This document shows, in pieces, positions 55,321 to 64,000 of a DNA stretch of 64,000 nucleotides; the stretch's first letter is position 1; each line of letters starts with the position of its first letter. The notes below the pieces were generated by a model. The model was not told where the DNA came from, ran no database searches, and saw only the letters and a list, made by a program, of their open reading frames with translations. The stretch spans positions 744,001 to 808,000 of the forward strand of contig JASFAU010000015.1 of the NCBI GenBank assembly GCA_039704465.1. Direction: 5' to 3'. Made by a program: the position numbers and the translations under genes. The stretch is from Plasmodiophora brassicae (Eukaryota; Endomyxa; Phytomyxea; Plasmodiophorida; Plasmodiophoridae).

Positions 55321-57223
55321 ATGACCGCCCACGGCTTCCAGGTGCGTCCCGCCGCGTTCATCGTTCGGCACGATGCGCTGGCTGAACCAGCGTCGCAGAG
55401 CGTCGATGAGGCCCTGCGGTCGCTGCAGTCGAAGCACGTGGAGCGCGCCGTCCGACATGTGGAGCGGCGCACCGCCGTCGCGGAAATGGAATCGTACCTG
55501 GGTCGCGCCGGCATCAACGTGAGTCGTGCGCGATGACCTGGACCTCTACAAACACCCGTGATATCGTTGCGTTCCAGATTCGAGCGCTGAAAGTCGTCCA
55601 CGTCGCAGGAACGAAGGGCAAAGGGTCGGTCTGCGCGTTGACCGACTCCATTCTGCGCCACTATCGACTCGACCGTGACGTAGGCGAACCTATCCGCGTT
55701 CGCGTGCGCCACTCGGCCTCACCGTTGTCTGGGTCCGGCAGGGCCGTCCCGTCAGCACCGGCCTGTTCACGTCGCCGCACCTTCGGAACGTCAGGGAGCG
55801 GATCCGTGTCGACGGCGCCGCCCTGTCCAGCGAGGAATTCGACGGGTTCTTCTGGTCCCTCTTCGATCGCCTATACGACACCCAGGTATGTTCGTTGCGC
55901 GTTCCCGCTGCCGTTTCAATTCGGTGATGCCGGCGCCTACCTATGCAGGATCGGTGCGGACCGAACCCGCCCATGCCTGCCTATTTCCGGTTCATGACAC
56001 TGCTGGCGTTCAAAGTGTTTCTCGCCAAACGCGTTGATGTTGCCGTCGTCGAGGTCGGTCCATGGCCGCCGGTCATATGGTGTACCCCGCTCGATGATGA
56101 ACGCATGTTCAAGGTTGGCATTGGCGGGCTGTGTGACCCGACGAACTGTGTGCCGAGGCCTGTCGTCTGCGGGATCACGTCGATCGGGTACGACCACTGC
56201 GAGATCCTGGGCAACACACTGGAGAGCATCGCGGCCCAGAAGGCCGGTATCATCAAACAGGGCGTCCCGGTCTGCACGATTATGCACGAGGACGCTGGCG
56301 TCCTCAACGTCATCCGAAACGAAGCCGCCCGCTGTGAGTCTCGGTTGACCGTCGTCGGACCTCTTCCAGACACTGTCCTGATCGGTATGGGAGTTGCCTG
56401 TTGAATTCGTTCGGGCTTGCTCATTCCTTTCCCAGGCTTGGAGGGTCAGCATCAGCGGCAGAATGCGTCCTTGGCGCTATCGCTGGCTGCTGCGGCGCTG
56501 GACGATATCGAGCCTGGTGTTGACCACGCCGGTTGCCTGGCGCTTCCCAGCGTGCAGATGGCACTTCGAGACTGCCGATGGCCTGGACGGTGCCAGCGAA
56601 TCGCGCTAGATGAAAACCTGACTCTGTTTGTCGATGGGGCACACACGGTCGACAGCATGTCGTCCTGCGCGCGATGGTTTGCTTCACAGCGGCCCGCGTC
56701 ACCACATTGTCCTATCGTTGTCTTCAATTGCAGTACGACCAGAGACCCTGTGAAATTGCTGACGGCCCTCAGTGACGTCGTCCAGGTTACGGACCCTGTG
56801 CCCAGCAACGGATGACGACCGGCACCTGACTTATCGTTGCTGTTAGGATTTCTCCGCATTCATCAGCTGCCCGTTCAAGGAAGAACAGTTATGGCGGAAA
56901 GGGTGGTTCCCGAAGGCGTCTGGCGTGCTCGGGGACGCTGGCGTGGATGACGACGGCGCTACCTGGCAGGACGTCCTCGTCCAGGTGTGGAAATCTGTCG
57001 CCAGGGCAGGTGCGTGTTCCGCGGCTGTGCTACCGGACATGGTCGCCGTCGTGGGCGACCTTCGCCGGCTGGCATCCAAGTCAGCCGGTGTCCACTATTG
57101 TGTCCTGATGACGGGTGGGTCGGCATTAATCACGTCACGTCCGATGCTGTGGTTGACCTCCTGGCAGGGTCGCTGTACCTGGCGGGAGACGCCCTCGATG
57201 CCATTGATTACCCAGTTGTGTGA
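55321..57223 (+). CDS. FPGS: Folylpolyglutamate synthase
   Basis: About nine exons and 500 residues. Conserved stations: KVVHVAGTKGKGSVCA (ATP P-loop), GLFTSPHLRNVRERIRVDG, AYFRFMTLLAFKVFLAKRVD, VAVVEVGIGG after splicing, RPVVCGITSIGYDH, GLEGQHQRQNASLAL and LFVDGAHTVDSMSSC. The last exon restores HYCVLMTGSLYLAGDAL, the usual C-terminal motif. The enzyme adds gamma-glutamates to folates, keeping them in the cell and raising affinity for one-carbon enzymes. No clear targeting peptide is seen. The usual IGG...D(C/S)TN stretch is changed to IGGLCDPTNCV. A retrotransposon sits 148 bp after its stop. Confidence 0.93.
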
Positions 57224-57370
57224 TACACCAGTGTCGCCGATGACATCGGTGTTTGCTCATTGGTACGACCTGATATACGGGGCGATCAACACGGGTTCCC
57301 TGTCCGGTGCGACAATGGAGACGTTGCATATGGCTTGTCACCACCGATGACCTGTGTTGGAACGTTCGGC

Positions 57371-57567
57371 TGTTCATCCAGAGTACCAGTACTCAGATGA
57401 TGCTGCTCAGATGCTGCTGCCACCCGGTCACATGATCATGACCGTACTCGACCCCGCAGCGGCCCTTGCTGTGACGATCCTGTCCAAATACATCAGTTCG
57501 TTATATCACCAGGCGCCGACTCTTGCGACCGACCGCCCCCGTAGTGGGCAGCGGCGGCGTTAGCACA
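57371..57567 (+). repeat. 5' LTR of the retrotransposon
   Basis: A 197-bp direct repeat beginning TGTTCATCCAGAGTACC and ending GCGTTAGCACA. It appears identical to 62506-62702. It is followed by GAAGCTTCTTGCGCAAAGAG, where a primer-binding site would be expected. Confidence 0.95.
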
Positions 57568-57610
57568 GAAGCTTCTTGCGCAAAGAGCCCCAAGCAAACG
57601 AACTCACTTA

Positions 57611-59069
57611 ATGGCAGGAGGTGGCCGCAGAGCGCCCGTTCGTCTACAGATGGAGGACGACGCCAGGACCAACTCCGACGCCGAGGCCAAGGAGCATGAA
57701 TCGTCGACAGATGACGAAATCGATCGAGGGCTTCAGTCAACAAACCTGCACGGTAAGAGCCCGATCTTTATGCCTTTGAAACCGCCCATCCTACGTACCC
57801 TGAGCCTTACGGCCAAGGACGGAATTAACGATTTCCTCAAGAAATATAGGAAACACGTCGAGATCGTTAACGAGCGCCGACTGATCTACAAGGAGGATAT
57901 TCATCCGCCAACGGTGAAGTCATGCATTACCGAGGACGTCCTCAGAGGGATGTCGAAATATCGCCTACGTCAACCCGCCAGCGATCACGGATGGCGACAT
58001 CATGAGCTACTTGAGGTCAGTCCAACGCAGGGAGGCTGATGTCGAGAGTTCGACAGACATCAAGGCGCTTCTCACGAAGACAGTGGTCATGAACCTGTCA
58101 ATCAAGAGTATTGAGGAACGTGTCACGTCTTTCTTCGCCAAGTTCGATGAGCTAATCGACGACTATGGGCTACAAGACACATACGCCAAAGGAACGAAAG
58201 GAACCAAGCGCAAGATCAAGGTATTACGCGGAGGTATCCGTCCCACTGACCTTGCGGTTCTAGTCGAACGCGCGATCGAGTTCGGAGGGTGCAGGGACGC
58301 TGAGAAGGACGAGCTCAAATTCTTCGACCTCGTCGACCGTCTTGCCAAAGAGCAGGACAAACACTTCCGGCTGCAAGCTGAGAAGAAGAAGTCTCCAGCG
58401 CAGACCATGTCCCCACCTGCAGGTAAGAAAGGTAAGGACGTTGTTGCTCCGAATAGGAATGGCGGCAAGCATCCGACAAATCCGATCGGACTGAAGACAG
58501 CTCAATCGTCCACATCGCAAACGAAAGACGAATCGAGGGACATCCCCGAGCACATCCGAAAACGTTTCGAAGGTAAGGATCCTCCAAAGGCAGGTTGCCT
58601 AATCTGCAAGGAGCAGCACTGGGTCCAAGTGTGCCCGAAGGCAACTCAAGGAGAACGCAAAGCTGCCATTGAAAAGTTCCAGAAAGAGCGCAAAGAGAAG
58701 GAGGAGAGTAAGGGCAACGCAGACACGGCAAAGCGCATGGGCCCGCCGTCGCCGTCAACACCGTCCCCTATGAGACTTCGCTTCCAGAACTCGCTCGACC
58801 TTCCATTCGAAGCCGATAGTGGTGCGACGAAGACCGTCATTTCGCAATCGCAACTGCTACGGATTCAAGCCATCCAGCATGTCCCAGTCAAAGTGTTCGA
58901 CCATCCAACGGAGGCGAAACTTGCAACGATCGGGGCTACGACAACAATTGTCGCCACAGCGATCGTGGACATCACCATTGTCCCACCTTCGCATGGCAAA
59001 CCTGCACATCTACGCGGGCGGGAAATCAACGTATGTCGCGAAGACCTATCTGATGACATTGTCCTTTAG
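57611..59069 (+). CDS. Retrotransposon gag and protease (frame interrupted)
   Basis: Two overlapping frames, 57611-58039 and 58002-59069, together make one gag-like protein. The sense of the protein passes from one frame to the other near 57958-57965, after LRGMSKY-coding sequence, suggesting a one-base indel. The second part holds a charged region, a non-standard zinc knuckle CLICKEQHWVQVC (CX2CX3HX4C), and an aspartic protease active site FEADSGATKTVI. The frame ends at a TAG directly after the protease; protease-like sequence continues in the -1 frame (GAPELDALGINP). Confidence 0.8.
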
Positions 59070-59089
59070 GAGCCCCGGAACTGGACGCG

Positions 59090-62000
59090 TTGGGTATCAA
59101 TCCAGCTACACAACTGAAGGAGATGTTAATCGAGGCAAATGGTCCTATCATCATCGAAGCGGATCCGACCCCGGAACGTCACGCCCCAGGTGGTCAAGGG
59201 ATCACGATGAGAGCAGTAAGACACCCGGAGGTAAGTGGAACAACTCGCGATCATGAGCCCCAATTGGACACCAATGATCCGGGTGACGACTATGATGTCG
59301 AAATCGGAGAACACTCCGATACAGACGTGGACAGGGCAATAGACCGGATGATACAACGTGCAACTGACTCCGGTTTCCCTAACGATCAAGTCCCGCGTCT
59401 ACGCACAACTGTCAATCGACACAAAGACATATGGCGAACGAAGCTTGGCCGTGATCCACCTGCGAAAGTAAGTCCACTGAACTACACTTCAAAGCAGATG
59501 CTCGTCCTGTTCGTTGCCGAACACGAAGGTATACCCTCGAACATCAAAAATTCATGGATGATCACGTAGGAACCTTGGCGGAAAACGATTTTGTGTACCG
59601 CAATCCGCACAGCAGGTACGCGTCGCCGTGTCTGGTCGTCGACAAGAAGGACACGGAGGGTCGCGGCCATCGGCTGACCGTCGACATCAATGAAGCCGTC
59701 AACAAACAGACCGAACGCATTGCATGGCCGATGCCTCACATCGACATCATCCTGACCTACCTACGTTCCGCGACCATCTTCATGCTGTTCGATGCCTTTA
59801 AAGGCTATTGGCAATTTCCGTTGCACCCTGATTCGCAGGAGGCCTGCTCGTTCATGACGCACATCGCCACGTTTACACCCAGGCGCATCATCCAGGGAAT
59901 CGCTGATTGCGTGTTTGCGTTCCAGGCGGGAATGCAACAGGTGTTGGGGAAACTTCTATATATCTGCGCCCTACTCTGGATCGACGATATCCTCGGCTAC
60001 GTATCTGGATTCGGAGCCTACATGGACACACTCGAATCTCTTCTCAACGCTTTCGACGAGTTTGGAGTTAAACTCAACCCTGATCGCTGCCAGTTATATC
60101 TCACTTCAGTGACATGGTGCGGTCGCGTTATATCCGCTGATGGAGTGTCGTTCGATCGCTCGTATCTCAACGCCTTGCACGATCTATCAACTCCTATCAC
60201 GGCTGCTGATCTCCAACAGTTCCTCTCGGGCCTCAATTGGGTCCGTTCTGTTATCCCTCAATTCGCGGCACATGTTCATCCGCTACAGGATCTACTTCTG
60301 TCCGCTTCTCGTTCTGTCAGCAGTCTGAAGAAATCACACCTACGTCGAGTTCGTTTAGCCGACATCGGCTGGACCACTGACCATCTCACCAGTTTCAATT
60401 CTCTGAAGCATCGACTATCGGAGGCCATGACGCGGGCGCACCCCAAGGACGAATGGATCATGTGTCTCTTTCCGGATGCGAGTGACCGTTTCTGGCCTGT
60501 TTTCCTGTCGCAGATCCCTCCGGAAGATATTGATCTCCCGTACGGTGAGCAACACCACGAACCTTTGTCGTTCATCTCGGGGACATTCCGTGGTTCTCAA
60601 TTGAAGTGGGCGACCATTGAGAAGGAGGCCTACGCCATCATTGAAGGCTGCTATCGCCTCAGACACTTCATCTCTATGTCAAAGCTGGCACTTCGAATCT
60701 TCACAGACCACCGTAATTTGGTTTTCATTCTGAACCCAGCCTCGGTTGCACGAATTAGTCGGACGACCGGCGATCGCTTGGAGCGCTGGCGACTTCAGAT
60801 TATCGACCTAGATTTTCACATTGAGCACATTGCTGGGGAGGACAACGTTTGGGCCGACCTCGCCACGCGGTGGGGCGTCGCCCTGCAACCACTCTCCTCA
60901 TTTTCCCCTCCATCGTTCCGTTCTATTCGTCATATGGCAATTAATCTTGACTTCGACGATTACAAGATGACCGATGAGTTTATCTGGCCGTCTGTCGACG
61001 AGATTAGTAACGCTCAGACCGACTACATTCGCCAACACGACCTATCTGCCGTTTCCGATATTCTCCAACTCGAAGGGGACATGTCTCTCCACCTTAGCCC
61101 GGAATCTGGCTGGCGTACTCCAGACAATCAACTCTGGGTACCATCACATGCACTGCAGCTACGCATCGCAGTGATTTCACATATGGGACTGTCTGGTCAT
61201 CAACCTGCTGCATCGACTATTTCGAGCATCGCACAACTCTTCTGGTGGCCTGATCTGGATTCCTTTGTTCGTGCATTTGTGGACAAATGCTTACACTGCC
61301 TACGCAACAAAGATTCGATGATTCCCCGACCTTTTGGCACGGCTATGCATGCGGACAAGCCCAATAAGGTCATCCACTATGACTTTCTGTTCTTATCCAA
61401 ACCTCGTCCAGGCGATTCTCATCAACTTCGTTATGTTCTGGTTCTGAAGGACGACGCCACGGCATTCGTCGAGTTAATTCCTTGTCAATTCGCGGATCAC
61501 AGCGTTGTCGCCGAATCTCTTCTGGATTGGTTCAAACGTTTCGGCATTGTTTTCCAACATGTCTCTGACCGCGGCACACACTTCAAAAACGCGGTTATCG
61601 CCGAGCTTAATAGCCGGTTACACTGCAACCATCATTTCACAACTGCCTACACACCTTGGGCGAACGGCACGGTTGAGGTTGTCAACAAGCGGCTTCTCTT
61701 TCTGCTGAAGTCCCTCCTCTCCGAGCTAAATCTTCCATTCCAGGATTGGCCGTATGTCCTTCCGCTGATCAACATGACGGTAAATCACACTGTTCGATCA
61801 AGTGTGGGCTACGCGCCTGTCACGATGTTTACGGGTTTGCCACCCTCGACACCTATCTCGATTATCTTCAACAAACGCATCGACGCGGTTATCGACGTAC
61901 CGTTGACCCCTGACCGTCTCAAGGAAATGACGACGGAACTTATCGATTCTCTCGAGGACATGCACAAAGCAGTGGCACGTACACGCACCCATCTACGTGA

Positions 62001-62496
62001 TCTCAAGCAACGCGCCCGGCGTCGCCGACGCAATGTTCGCGAGATCAACTTCACGACGGGCGACTATGTTCTCGTGGCCAACCATGGCAAGCACTCCAAG
62101 TCCGAGTACAACTGGACTGGACCTGCCCAGATTATCGACACCATCAACGACTGGGTGTATCGAGTTCGAGATCTCTTGACTGATCGTATCTCAGATGTAC
62201 ACGCCCAGCGCTTAATGTTCTATGCAGATGCGCACTTGAATGTCACCTCTTCCCTGAAGCACAACATCGCGCTCACCGGCGTGGCTTACCAAGTCAACGC
62301 AGTCGAGGACATTCGAGTCAACTCTACGTCAGGTGACACTGAACTACTGATCAACTGGATCGGATTCGATGCCACCGACAATTCATGGGAACCTTACTCG
62401 GTCATGGCGGCCGATGTTCCTGATATCGTCAGGGCCTTCCTCGAACGACAAGCCGAAGGAGACCCGCTCTGCTCACGACTGTTAGCAGATTTATAA
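59090..62496 (+). CDS. Retrotransposon pol: RT, RNase H, integrase, chromodomain
   Basis: A linker frame (59090-59569) runs into the main 980-codon frame (59554-62496) by a -1 step at an A-run (ATCAAAAATTC). In the main frame: RT with LFDAFKGYWQFPL and WIDDILGYV (residue about 141), and RNase H with LFPDASDRFW and FTDHRNL. The integrase HHCC zinc region runs from HMGLSGHQ to CLHCLRNKD (about 542-590). Its catalytic core has YDFLF, SDRGTHF and NGTVEVVNK (about 609, 670, 706). The C-terminal chromodomain has LLINWIGFDATDNSWEPYSV (about 935-955). Catalytic acids of all three enzymes are present, so pol is potentially functional from RT onward. Confidence 0.93.
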
Positions 62497-62505
62497 CACG
62501 GGGAG

Positions 62506-62702
62506 TGTTCATCCAGAGTACCAGTACTCAGATGATGCTGCTCAGATGCTGCTGCCACCCGGTCACATGATCATGACCGTACTCGACCCCGCAGCGGCCC
62601 TTGCTGTGACGATCCTGTCCAAATACATCAGTTCGTTATATCACCAGGCGCCGACTCTTGCGACCGACCGCCCCCGTAGTGGGCAGCGGCGGCGTTAGCA
62701 CA
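62506..62702 (+). repeat. 3' LTR of the retrotransposon
   Basis: A 197-bp copy, apparently identical to the 5' LTR, preceded by the purine-rich CACGGGGAG and followed by the target duplication TCGGC. Confidence 0.95.
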
Positions 62703-62707
62703 TCGGC

Positions 62708-63091
62708 GCAGAGAAGTCCAAACGGCCGTGAGAATACAGGGCTGCCGTCGCTGAAGCATGGCCGCAGGTGTTCTCGTTTGGATACGGCCACTCGCTGTCT
62801 CCGATGACGATGCCCTGACAAACTTTGGGAATTCAAACGGGTCGATCCAAACATGAGGTGGGAGCCGCCGCGAGCGCAACCGGCCACCGTTGTGTAGAGT
62901 GTAGACCGAAGTGCCAACTACTTCTATAGTGCCCCTGATCTACCTGGCAACCCGGTCACAGCGGCGCCCAAGCGGAACCCAACTCGCCCATCGGATACAG
63001 TTGGGATCGTCATTGGAGTCATCCAAAGAAAGACATAACGTGGTCACCTCCCGCCATTACGTCCCAGGATCGAATTCGGGACGTGAGCTTG
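62708..63091. other. Host sequence after the retroelement, no gene recognised
   Basis: About 380 bp that, before the insertion, was continuous with 57224-57365. Short open frames have no domain similarity. I see no RNA gene. Confidence 0.45.
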
Positions 63092-63250
63092 TTTGAAAGA
63101 GGGCTCTTTGCGCTATCGAAGCTTCTGTGCTAACGCCCGCCGATGCCCACGTCTGCGGAGGCGGTCGGAAGCAAGAGTCGGCGCCTAGCAGATGATATAT
63201 ATGACGAACTGATCCATGTAATTCTACAGAATCACAGCAACAGCCCTATT
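63092..63250 (-). repeat. Inverted, degraded 5' end of a related retroelement
   Basis: Read on the minus strand, this holds an LTR like that of 57371-57567. It contains GCGCCGACTCTTGC and ends near GCGTTAGCACA. It then runs on into leader sequence (GAAGCTTC, CGCAAAGAGCC) that matches the intact element's first internal bases. There are many substitutions. Because LTR plus internal leader are present, it is a truncated old element, not a solo LTR. Confidence 0.7.
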
Positions 63251-63255
63251 TCCTG

Positions 63256-63501
63256 TCAGCTGCAACGCAGATCGCGAACAGCTTCGATAATACGTGCTTC
63301 CATTCCCTGGTTATGTGCTTCCATTCCCTGGATATGTGCTTCCATTCCCTGGATATGTGCTTCCATTCGCTGGAGAATAGTCACGAGCTCTCGGTGCTGC
63401 CGGTCGTTGCGCCCGGACTGCAGGAAGAGAATCGTCAACGAGACGATGAGGGAGGTCCCAACTATCGATAGAGCGATTAATGGATAGATCCAGAATTTCA
63501 T
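63256..63501 (-). CDS. Small membrane protein with heptad repeats
   Basis: An 81-residue ORF from the ATG at 63501. It has a hydrophobic segment FWIYPLIALSIVGTSLIVSL, then a charged helix and a repeated MEAHIQG unit encoded by about four 21-bp tandem copies (63297-63367). The stop lies next to the old retroelement fragment, so the C-terminus may come from the insertion. No family is recognised. An upstream exon is possible, because the frame is open to 63546. Confidence 0.4.
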   Translation of the reverse strand: MKFWIYPLIALSIVGTSLIVSLTILFLQSGRNDRQHRELVTILQRMEAHIQGMEAHIQGMEAHNQGMEARIIEAVRDLRCS

Positions 63502-63552
63502 AATGGATAGTCCGAACCTCCGATTCCCGTCCACAGGAGTCCCCACTCCACA

Positions 63553-63834
63553 TCATTCATGGCCACAATCACGTAATGCGGCAGCCCGCATGCGTCGCCC
63601 ATGGACTGCGTAAAACTGAGCAATGTTGACAGTCATATTGAAGACCCGCATTGCAGGACCAGTTCTAATCGAGTGATCTTGACCCTCTGTCGTTGCCAGC
63701 TGCGGATTCGCTGTTCTCCCGAAATTCTCGGCTGATGTCTGCAATTTGCCCTGGGCAAACTTAATGGCGCAGACGGTAAAGTGTTCGACGTACCGTCTAA
63801 ACCAGGAATGTGCGCCATCACCAAAATAGCACAT
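63553..63834 (-). CDS. Weakly supported ORF near the window end
   Basis: A 93-residue frame from the ATG at 63834 (MCYFGDGAHSWFRRYVEHFT). It reads like plausible protein, but the codon bias is neutral and no domain is recognised. It may be an exon of a larger minus-strand gene that includes the ORF at 63256-63501 and extends beyond the window. Confidence 0.25.
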   Translation of the reverse strand: MCYFGDGAHSWFRRYVEHFTVCAIKFAQGKLQTSAENFGRTANPQLATTEGQDHSIRTGPAMRVFNMTVNIAQFYAVHGRRMRAAALRDCGHE

Positions 63835-64000
63835 GGACCTGGCTGGGTTGTCTATCACGGCCAGCCAGCCAGTCGTCTCTCCAGTGAGTCAACATCTCAT
63901 CCCAGCAATCTTAGGGCGCCTAAACACATATCATTCCGAACCCCGCCACAGTATCCGAAGCGTACCAGTCTCATTACGTACAACACCCACTCTCATTACC

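Larger units (their letters stand above)
57366..62707 (+). mobile_element. Complete Ty3/gypsy-type LTR retrotransposon with chromodomain
   Basis: The element proper spans 57371-62702 and is flanked by the 5-bp target duplication TCGGC (57366-57370 and 62703-62707). The two 197-bp LTRs look identical and have TG...CA ends. Order: gag with a zinc knuckle, aspartic protease, reverse transcriptase, RNase H, integrase, chromodomain. That is the Ty3/gypsy (Metaviridae) order, and the terminal chromodomain is of chromovirus type. The purine-rich ACACGGGGAG just before the 3' LTR is the likely polypurine tract. No tRNA primer-binding site is recognisable after the 5' LTR. LTR identity implies recent insertion. 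Its codon usage is much less GC-biased than that of host genes. Confidence 0.95.

Noticed and set aside
1..64000. CRISPR arrays, bacterial operons, phage genes, rRNA or tRNA genes
   Set aside because: None seen; all recognised genes are eukaryotic with spliceosomal introns.

Overview
This 64 kb window is nuclear DNA from a small-genome eukaryote. The genes are conserved eukaryotic ones (clathrin heavy chain, SmE, RPL31, RPS27, eIF4E, centractin, NF-YC, GET4). They are interrupted by many very short GT-AG introns, mostly about 45-100 nt. Coding DNA is strongly GC-rich at third codon positions, gene spacing is tight, and several gene pairs are divergent with only 80-400 bp between starts. An MFI-like IQ protein, a ferlin and a MORN protein would suit a zoosporic protist. 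The combination is most consistent with a cercozoan/plasmodiophorid-type genome, but that placement is inference; no rRNA is present to confirm it.

Layout. 0.3-6 kb: DBF4-like kinase activator (+), a coiled-coil protein (-), eIF4E (-), a UBE2T-like E2 (-). 6.5-17 kb: a PH-C2 inositol 5-phosphatase (+), a low-complexity membrane protein (-), a compact ferlin-like multi-C2 protein (+), an F-box/SPRY protein (+). 17-32 kb: a NOL11-like nucleolar protein (-), SmE (+), RPL31 (+), a double-PH membrane protein (-), an ATAD2-type AAA/bromodomain protein (-), a MORN protein (+), a multi-pass membrane protein (+), an AIR/ZCCHC7-type zinc-knuckle protein (-), GET4 (+) and two unrecognised genes. 33-45 kb: a full ABCB transporter (+), a DUF676-type lipase (+), clathrin heavy chain (-). 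45-57 kb: NF-YC (-), the MFI-like gene (+), a small acidic protein (+), a predicted secreted protein (+), a 68-bp perfect palindrome, RPS27 (+), centractin/ARP1 (-), UVRAG (-), folylpolyglutamate synthase (+). 57.4-62.7 kb: an apparently young LTR retrotransposon of Ty3/gypsy type with identical 197-bp LTRs, a 5-bp target duplication and a C-terminal chromodomain. The last 1.3 kb holds a relic of the same family and two weak ORFs.

Gene models were built by hand from splice signals, frame continuity and family resemblance recalled from memory; no alignment or RNA evidence was available. The most interesting signal is a short palindromic element, CACGGA-N-TCCGTG or a close variant, placed 25-100 bp upstream of the start codons of five genes for translation, ribosome assembly or splicing (eIF4E, NOL11-like, SmE, RPL31, RPS27). 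It was not noticed upstream of the other genes. It may be the control element of a growth regulon. Other notable points are a palindromic duplication able to make hairpin RNA, a heat-shock-element-like site before the double-PH gene, and three frame breaks in the retroelement.
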